Assembly (NCBI GenBank): GCA_019242475.1
Contig: JAFAVK010000071.1
Span: 1-52,249, forward strand
Direction: 5' to 3'
Length of the DNA: 52,249 bases
Origin: Acidobacteriota bacterium
GTDB lineage: Bacteria; Acidobacteriota; Blastocatellia; Pyrinomonadales; Pyrinomonadaceae
The position numbers were made by a program, and so were the translations under genes. The notes below the pieces were generated by a model. That model saw only the letters and a program-made list of their open reading frames with translations. It was not told the DNA's origin and did no database searches. Shown one piece after another: positions 47,082 through 52,249 of the stretch (positions are counted from its first letter, which is position 1; every line of letters begins with the position of its first letter).

Positions 47082-47174
47082 AAACTCAGCTCATTCTCGC
47101 ACACGACTTAGGTTTTGAAGAGCGGCGCCTGTCGACGAGGCGCTGGCGGAAGTCATCCGGGCCGCGCCTACTAA

Positions 47175-47342
47175 AGGGCGGAAGATTTCTGCCGGCTGAG
47201 GAGCTACGTCTCGACGATGAAGAAGCAGGGGCACGGCGTGATGGAGACGATCAGGAGTGTGTTCGCCGGAAGGTCATCATGCCCGCCCTCCGGTGCTAGA
47301 GCCTGTCGCGCCTTAACCAACCAAAACGAAATGAGAGTTTGA
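47175..47342 (+). mobile_element. C-terminal remnant of an IS66-type transposase
   Basis: A frame open from 47175 to the TGA at 47340 has no usable start. It encodes CRLRSYVSTMKKQGHGVM then ETIRSVFAGR, which resembles the extreme C-terminus of IS66-family transposases (RSYLST-RKQG-xx-xxALRSxFAG). The rest of the element is missing; no terminal inverted repeats are seen. It lies directly upstream of the truncated ZnuD-like receptor, where it may have removed the receptor's 5' end. Other parts of 47082-47369 show nothing. Confidence 0.55.
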
Positions 47343-47369
47343 GGAAATAAGATAGGCTTATCTACAGGA

Positions 47370-48553
47370 TTGCCTCCTGAACTGTTACCCGGAACCTACG
47401 CCATCCTCGCGCACATGGAGGGCTTCCCCGACCAGATGCAGCAGGTGGTTGTCACCGCGGGCGGGTCTGCGACGCTCGACTTCACGATGCGTCTGGCCGG
47501 CCTCAAAGAAGAAGTGACCGTCACGGCTACGGGCAGCGAGCAGTCCGTCTTCGAGTCCTTCCAGTCCGTCAACACGGTGGACGCGCTCAGCCTGGCGCAG
47601 GAGGCGCACACCTCTATCGGCGAGGTGCTCGACAAGGAGCCCGGCATCGCCAAGCGCGGCTTCGGCCCCGGCCCGGCGCGGCCCGTCGTGCGCGGGTTCG
47701 ACGGCGACCGCGTAGGAGTCACGCAAGATGGCGTCGCGACTGGTTCACTCGGCTCACAGTCTGGCGACCATGCCGAGCCCATCGACGTGCTCTCGCTCGA
47801 ACGGATCGAAGTCGTCAAAGGCCCTGCGACGCTGCTCTACGGCAGCAGCGCGACGGGCGGCGAAGAGTTGGGCTCGGACGTGTCGATTCAAGCGCGTCGC
47901 CACGACTTCAAGTTCGGCGGCGGCTGGCGCGACCTCCGCGGCTTCGGCAACGGCTTCAAGCTGACGCTCGACTACAGCGACTACGCGGATGACGAGCTGG
48001 AGGGCGAGGAGGTCGGCACGCACTTCGCCAACAAGAACCTCATGTACCGCGGCGTCTTCGACCAGAACAAGCGCGGGCGCTTCACGGGCAGTTGGGGCTT
48101 CTCCGGCTTCCACCGCGACTTCTCTTCAACCGGCGCGGAGACGCTCGCGCCGCCGACGACTCAGGACAACTTCGCCGTCTTCGGCCTTGAGTCTATCGAC
48201 TTCGAGCGCGTCAAGTTCCAGTTGGGCGGGCGCGTCGAGCACAACGCATCCCGCCGATGCGCGCGCGGGTGGGGCTCGACTGGCGGTATAAGGCGTTCGA
48301 CGTGAAGCCGGAGGCGACGTTCGTCAAAGACCAGGATCGCCTCTTCCCGACCGAGACGCGGACGGTCGGCTACGCCCTCTTCGACCTGTCGGGCTCCTAT
48401 ACCATCGCGCACCAGCACTACGCGCAGGTCTTCTCGGTCAGCGCCTTCAACGTCGGCGACCGTCTCTACCGCAACCATCTCTCGTTCATCAAAGACCTCG
48501 CGCCCGAGATCGGCCGCGGGGTGCGGTTCAGCTACACCATCCGCTACTTCTGA
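47370..48553 (+). pseudogene. Decayed ZnuD-like TonB-dependent receptor (5' truncated, two internal deletions)
   Basis: The frame begins inside the carboxypeptidase-regulatory domain (PGTYAILAHMEGF) with no signal peptide. A ZnuD-like plug follows: DHAEPIDVLSLERIEVVKGP then ATLLYGSSATGG near 47835. Immediately after, the expected GVVNV continuation and first barrel strands are gone (jump to EELGSDVSIQARRHDF at about 47862). At about 48247, after GGRVEHN, a second deletion joins an out-of-frame C-terminal piece (48257-48553: MRARVGLDWRYK to YTIRYF, ending in F). About 395 codons remain of an expected 700-800. It is very likely non-functional. Confidence 0.85.
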
Positions 48554-48596
48554 AGGGCAGGTCGGTCATCGCACCGGGCGGGGGTGATATGCTTTA

Positions 48597-50138
48597 ATGC
48601 TCCCGCCGATGTTCAACCAACAGGTAATCAAACGGGGGAGGGAAGTCGTCGATGCGGCTTCCCTCATTCTTTTTTGCGTCCTCCTTCTTTTGTCGGCGCG
48701 CGACGCTTCGGCGCAGGCGTTGGACGTGAAGATGAAGGTCGTGCCCGGGAGTCCCGCGCGTGTCCACGTCGAGGGGCACAGGGACGGGGCGACGACCGCG
48801 TGGTCGATTCGCAACTTCTACGGGAGCGCGGCCGGCCTGGCCGAGCGCGTCGAGAATTTCGCGCTGTTTGACGACGGCGGCGCCGCGGTCGCCGTCAAGC
48901 AACTCGCGCCGGGCGAGTTCTCCGCCGCGGTCGCGGCCTCGCGCTTCGCTTACGATTTTAAGCTCGACCCGCCGGCCTTCGCCTCAGACTCTTCGCACGT
49001 CTCCTGGCTCGCGGCCGACCGCGGCCTTCTCATGCTCGCCGACCTGCTGCCCGTCCCGCTCACGACGGCGAGGGTCGAGCTGACAATCCCCGACGGATGG
49101 AAGGTCTCGACGGGTGAGACGCGCAACGCGGCGGGCGTGTTCGAAGTCGCCGACGCCGAGCGCGCCATCTTCGCCCTCGGGCGGGACTTGAAGGAACGTC
49201 GCGGCCGCGCGGGCGCGTTGACGTTTACGCTCGTGACGGCGGGTGACTGGGCCTTCGACGAAGAGGAGGCCGCGGACTCGGTCGCAGAGATTCTCAAAAT
49301 CCATCAGGAGACTGTGGGCGGCGTCCCGCGGCAGAGCCCTCTGGTCATGCTGCTGCCCCTGCCGCAGGCGGGCGCGGCCGGGAACCTCTGGAGCGCGGAG
49401 ACGAGGGGCGCGACGGTCGTGCTCGTCTCGGGTCGTCTGCCTTCGAGACTCGCCGCTAAAGCCCAGCTCGACGGCGCGCTGACGCACGAGCTGTTTCACC
49501 TCTGGGTGCCGAACGGGCTCGCGCTCGAAGGCGAGTACGACTGGTTCTACGAGGGCTTCACCAACTACGTCGCGCTGCGCGCCGGGATGAAGCGCGGGCA
49601 GTTGACCTTCAACGACTACCTCAATGCGATGGGGAGCGCCTACGACTCTTACGTGCGCGCCCGCGGTCAGCGCGAGCTTTCGCTCGCGGAGGCTTCGCAG
49701 CGGCGTTTTGCCGGCAGCGGTGCCCTCGTCTATCACAAGGGGATGCTCGTCGCCCTCCTCTACGACCTCACGCTCATGCGACAGACGGGCGGCAAGGACT
49801 CACTCGCGGATGTCTACCGCGAGCTGTTCCGCCGCCACGCGCGCGGCGCGGCGCCCGCGGACGGCAACCGGGCGGTCGTCCAAGTCCTCAGTTCGACGGG
49901 CGGCATGAGCGCCTTCGTCGAGCGCTACGTCGAGGGGAGCACGGAGTTGACCCTGCCGTCGCTCATCGAGCCCTTCGGCCTGAGGGTCGAGCCGGGCGGG
50001 GCGCGCACGCACGTCGGCGTCTCCGAATCTCTCGACTCGGCGCAACGGGAATTACTCCGCAAGTTGGGTTACAATGAGCGCCCGGACGCGGAGTCGCGAA
50101 AGCTCCACGAGCGTTTGAGAAAACACGAGTCGCAGTAA
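48597..50138 (+). CDS. Secreted M61-like (glycyl aminopeptidase-type) metallopeptidase
   Basis: The protein has 513 aa with an N-terminal signal/anchor (SLILFCVLLLLSARDASA). The N-terminal beta domain is followed by the gluzincin motif THELFHLW (HExxH, His297, Glu298, His301) and the third ligand in YEGFTNYVAL (Glu319), as in M1/M61 peptidases. No C-terminal PDZ domain is visible, which many M61 members have. It probably trims peptides in the periplasm. ATG 48597 has GGGGGTGA upstream. The lipoprotein gene follows after 84 bp. Confidence 0.87.
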   Translation: MLPPMFNQQVIKRGREVVDAASLILFCVLLLLSARDASAQALDVKMKVVPGSPARVHVEGHRDGATTAWSIRNFYGSAAGLAERVENFALFDDGGAAVAVKQLAPGEFSAAVAASRFAYDFKLDPPAFASDSSHVSWLAADRGLLMLADLLPVPLTTARVELTIPDGWKVSTGETRNAAGVFEVADAERAIFALGRDLKERRGRAGALTFTLVTAGDWAFDEEEAADSVAEILKIHQETVGGVPRQSPLVMLLPLPQAGAAGNLWSAETRGATVVLVSGRLPSRLAAKAQLDGALTHELFHLWVPNGLALEGEYDWFYEGFTNYVALRAGMKRGQLTFNDYLNAMGSAYDSYVRARGQRELSLAEASQRRFAGSGALVYHKGMLVALLYDLTLMRQTGGKDSLADVYRELFRRHARGAAPADGNRAVVQVLSSTGGMSAFVERYVEGSTELTLPSLIEPFGLRVEPGGARTHVGVSESLDSAQRELLRKLGYNERPDAESRKLHERLRKHESQ

Positions 50139-50222
50139 ATTCAAAAGGCAGCCGTCTCGCATATCCGTTCGGCGGCGCTTCTTCTCCGCCGGTGCCAGAC
50201 CTTGAAACCCCTTCGATTCAGA

Positions 50223-51335
50223 ATGAAGTCCATAAAGTTTGTTTCGACCCTCTTTCTCTTACTCGTCACTTGTGCGTGCACCACGCTCGCAGGCAAGGAG
50301 GAGGTCGGCGCCGTCATCGCCCGCAGGGCGCAGGTGAGGAGTTCGTCCGCGGTCGTCGCCGCGGACTTGAAGGAGGTCGTGCGCGGCGACGAGCTGGACA
50401 TCATGGACTCGGTCACCGTGCCCGACACGGGCGAGCGCTGGCTGCACGTCCGCACGCGCGACGCCGAGCCCGTCGAGGGCTGGATCGAGGCGCGCAACGT
50501 CATCTCGCACGAGATGATCGAACGCTCGCGCCGGCTCGCGCTCGAGGACGGCGACATTCCCCCGCAGGCGTCAGGCCAACTCCGTGCCAGCACCAACATC
50601 CGCTTCTCGCCCGACCGCGCCGGCAACGACAACATCCTTTTCAAACTGGAAAGCGGCTCGCGCTTCGACATCATGGGCTGGAAGCGCGTGCCGCGCCCGA
50701 AGTCGCAGGAGGCGACCGAGAGCGACGACGTGCCCAAGGCAGGCACGGCGCAGCCCGGCCCCGCCAAGCGCGGGAAGAAAGAGGAGGAGAAGGAGCCCGA
50801 GGAGACGGACGAACTCTGGTACAAGGTTCGGCTCCCGCCTTCGGTCTCGCCCGCGCCGGCCGGCTGGGTCTTCGGGAAGCAGGTCGAGCTGACCGTCCCG
50901 AGCGACATCATCTTCTACCGGACGGGCCGCGAGTTTGTCGCCTGGCAGAGGCTCGACGGCGACGAGTCGGCCGCGCAGCAGTCGAGCGCGAAGGACAAGG
51001 ACGCCGGGAAGGAGACGCGCCCCGGCAGTTGGGTCATCCTTGAGAAGAGCAGCGTAAACAACCCGGCGGGCACAGACACTTCCGACTTCGACCGCATCTA
51101 CGTCCTTGGCTACGACAAGGACAGGCAGGAGCACTACACGGCCTACCGCAGCCCCGACGTGAACGGCTTTCTGCCGCTCCGCGTCGAGGGGAAGGGCGAC
51201 ACGAAGACCTTCACAATTCGCGTGCAAGACAACGGCGAGCCGAAGGACGTGAAGTTCAAGACATACATAAACGAGCGCGGGCTGTTGAAAGTCGAAGCCC
51301 TCGGCGAGATTCCGAAGGCCAATAAGCCGAAGTGA
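50223..51335 (+). CDS. SH3-domain lipoprotein of unknown function
   Basis: The protein has 370 aa from the ATG at 50223 (an in-frame TTG at 50202 is an alternative). Signal peptide with lipobox LVTCAC. Two bacterial SH3-like regions are visible: about residues 30-95 (RRAQVRSSS ... GWIEARNVI) and about 115-230 (ASTNIRFSPDRAGN ... GWVFGKQVE), with an acidic/basic linker (KRGKKEEEKEPEET) inside the second. The C-terminal domain (about 265-370) is unassigned. Such proteins often bind cell-wall peptides. It is the last gene before the rRNA operon. Confidence 0.82.
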   Translation: MKSIKFVSTLFLLLVTCACTTLAGKEEVGAVIARRAQVRSSSAVVAADLKEVVRGDELDIMDSVTVPDTGERWLHVRTRDAEPVEGWIEARNVISHEMIERSRRLALEDGDIPPQASGQLRASTNIRFSPDRAGNDNILFKLESGSRFDIMGWKRVPRPKSQEATESDDVPKAGTAQPGPAKRGKKEEEKEPEETDELWYKVRLPPSVSPAPAGWVFGKQVELTVPSDIIFYRTGREFVAWQRLDGDESAAQQSSAKDKDAGKETRPGSWVILEKSSVNNPAGTDTSDFDRIYVLGYDKDRQEHYTAYRSPDVNGFLPLRVEGKGDTKTFTIRVQDNGEPKDVKFKTYINERGLLKVEALGEIPKANKPK

Positions 51336-51462
51336 AGAGGTGCGGCGATCGGGTCTCCCGAGCGAGGCGCCATCTGCGAGCTGCTTTTCCCCGCGTTACC
51401 GTGCGCCCGGGTCGCACCAGTCTCGGCGGCTGCCGTCGCCGCCAAAAATTTTCGCAGTCCGG

Positions 51463-51490
51463 TTGACAAACAAAATGAAATATCTATAAT
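51463..51490 (+). promoter_or_regulatory. rRNA promoter P1
   Basis: Perfect TTGACA (51463-51468), 16-bp AT-rich spacer, consensus TATAAT (51485-51490). It lies about 525 bp upstream of the 16S start. An A-rich stretch (CCAAAAATTTT, 51442-51452) upstream could act as an UP element. Confidence 0.8.
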
Positions 51491-51548
51491 GCCTCCTTGC
51501 CTTGAGACAAGGCGGTTGACATCCAGGTCACAAAGAGCGCGTTTGACG

Positions 51549-51590
51549 AGCCGCTTCTCTTTCAGAACTGTCGAAAGAGAGCGGCTGTTT
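51549..51590 (+). promoter_or_regulatory. Leader hairpin below P1
   Basis: Stem of 13 bp with one bulge (51549-51562 with 51574-51586). A second stem overlaps downstream (near 51583-51607). It lies between P1 and P2 and could be an attenuator or a leader-processing element; no function can be read directly. The rest of 51336-51462 and 51608-51763 shows no gene. Confidence 0.4.
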
Positions 51591-51763
51591 CATCGGCTGA
51601 AACAAGCCGGCACGCCTGCTTACTAACCTCAAAAGCGTTGGCAACTGCGTCGTGACTGACGCATCTAAGCTCTTCGCCTTTGAGAATTGAGCTTGCGTGA
51701 GACGCTGCGGCCGGGCTGAAAAGCCTGTGCGGCAATCGCGACTGAAAAAGTTGCGAAGCTCGC

Positions 51764-51792
51764 TTGACAAGGTTCGTGGCTTAAGGTAAAGT
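51764..51792 (+). promoter_or_regulatory. rRNA promoter P2
   Basis: Perfect TTGACA (51764-51769), 17-bp spacer, TAAAGT (51787-51792), about 220 bp upstream of 16S. A perfect 10-bp hairpin follows (51836-51845 with 51861-51870). Confidence 0.65.
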
Positions 51793-51880
51793 CACCGTTT
51801 CCTTGAGACGACAAAACGTCGGCTGAGGGCAACTGAAACGAATCCGGGGCATCTAAGTCTGGATTCGTTTGAAGAAGAAG

Positions 51881-51900
51881 CGATCTTTGAAAACTAGATA
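51881..51900 (+). promoter_or_regulatory. boxA-like antitermination element of the rRNA leader
   Basis: The segment contains CTTTGAAAACT, the sequence seen in many bacterial pre-16S leaders at the boxA position (Nus-factor antitermination). An 8-bp stem (51973-51980 with 51998-52005) lies between it and the 16S start. Confidence 0.5.
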
Positions 51901-52015
51901 GAGCGTGTCCCAAGAGATGACCTTTGAGGGCGATGCGGAGCGATAAAGCTCTGCTTCAAAACTCGAAAGAGTCATTATCGGATACATTAACCAGTTTCGA
52001 TAATGTTCCAGAGAT

Positions 52016-52249
<234 letters not shown>

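Overview
The window is a stretch of a GC-rich bacterial chromosome. It ends in the first ~234 nt of a 16S rRNA gene whose 5' region reads like Acidobacteriota, probably class Blastocatellia (subgroup 4). A VWFA-related protein of the type common in Acidobacteria, Oar-like TonB-dependent receptors with a carboxypeptidase-regulatory domain and frequent TTG starts agree with this. The taxon is inferred from memory of 16S signatures, not from a search.

Layout. 1-6.5 kb (+): tail of an unknown gene, a secreted beta-propeller protein carrying a peptidoglycan-binding domain, rpsA, an HU/IHF-family protein and a HIT hydrolase. 6.5-13 kb (-): a probable operon of hflX, a 7TM-HD c-di-AMP phosphodiesterase (PgpH type), an unknown secreted protein and an amidohydrolase lipoprotein. 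13.4-19.7 kb (+): an NHL/SMP-30-like protein, then a tight housekeeping operon: M50 protease, trpS, scpA, scpB, a conserved unknown, rluB. 19.8-29.5 kb (+): acyl-CoA dehydrogenase, meaB and methylmalonyl-CoA epimerase (propionate/branched-chain catabolism), two paralogous parvulin-type prolyl isomerases, an MBL hydrolase, mtnP, a BamD-like lipoprotein-type TPR protein and a PfkB kinase. 30-34 kb (+): one large membrane P-loop NTPase of KAP-like architecture. 34.3-35.1 kb (+): DUF2007 protein and cutA. 35.3-41.7 kb (-): LOG-type hydrolase, fabI, two LprI-like proteins, an M48 protease, purH, a VWA protein and a 27-residue membrane peptide. 42-48.6 kb: a probable metal (zinc) locus with two small HxH/CxxC proteins, an intact TonB-dependent receptor, a ZIP transporter, an IS66-type transposase remnant and a decayed ZnuD-like receptor. 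48.6-51.3 kb (+): M61-like peptidase and an SH3 lipoprotein. 51.4-52.2 kb: rRNA promoters, leader and 16S start.

Most unusual content: (1) both parvulin proteins appear to carry a circularly permuted catalytic domain, with the ARHIL strand moved from the start to the end; (2) 28010-28576 is a 567-bp array of exactly 27 units of 21 bp, each an alternating 10-bp and 11-bp near-palindrome, with no indels; (3) seven intergenic inverted repeats are built from tandem 7-bp words (GGCAAAA, GTAGGCA, AATGATG, GGCAGTA, GATGTCA types) and sit on gene ends and promoters; (4) the KAP-like NTPase is a candidate defence or membrane-signalling protein; (5) the zinc locus shows clear decay beside an IS fragment.
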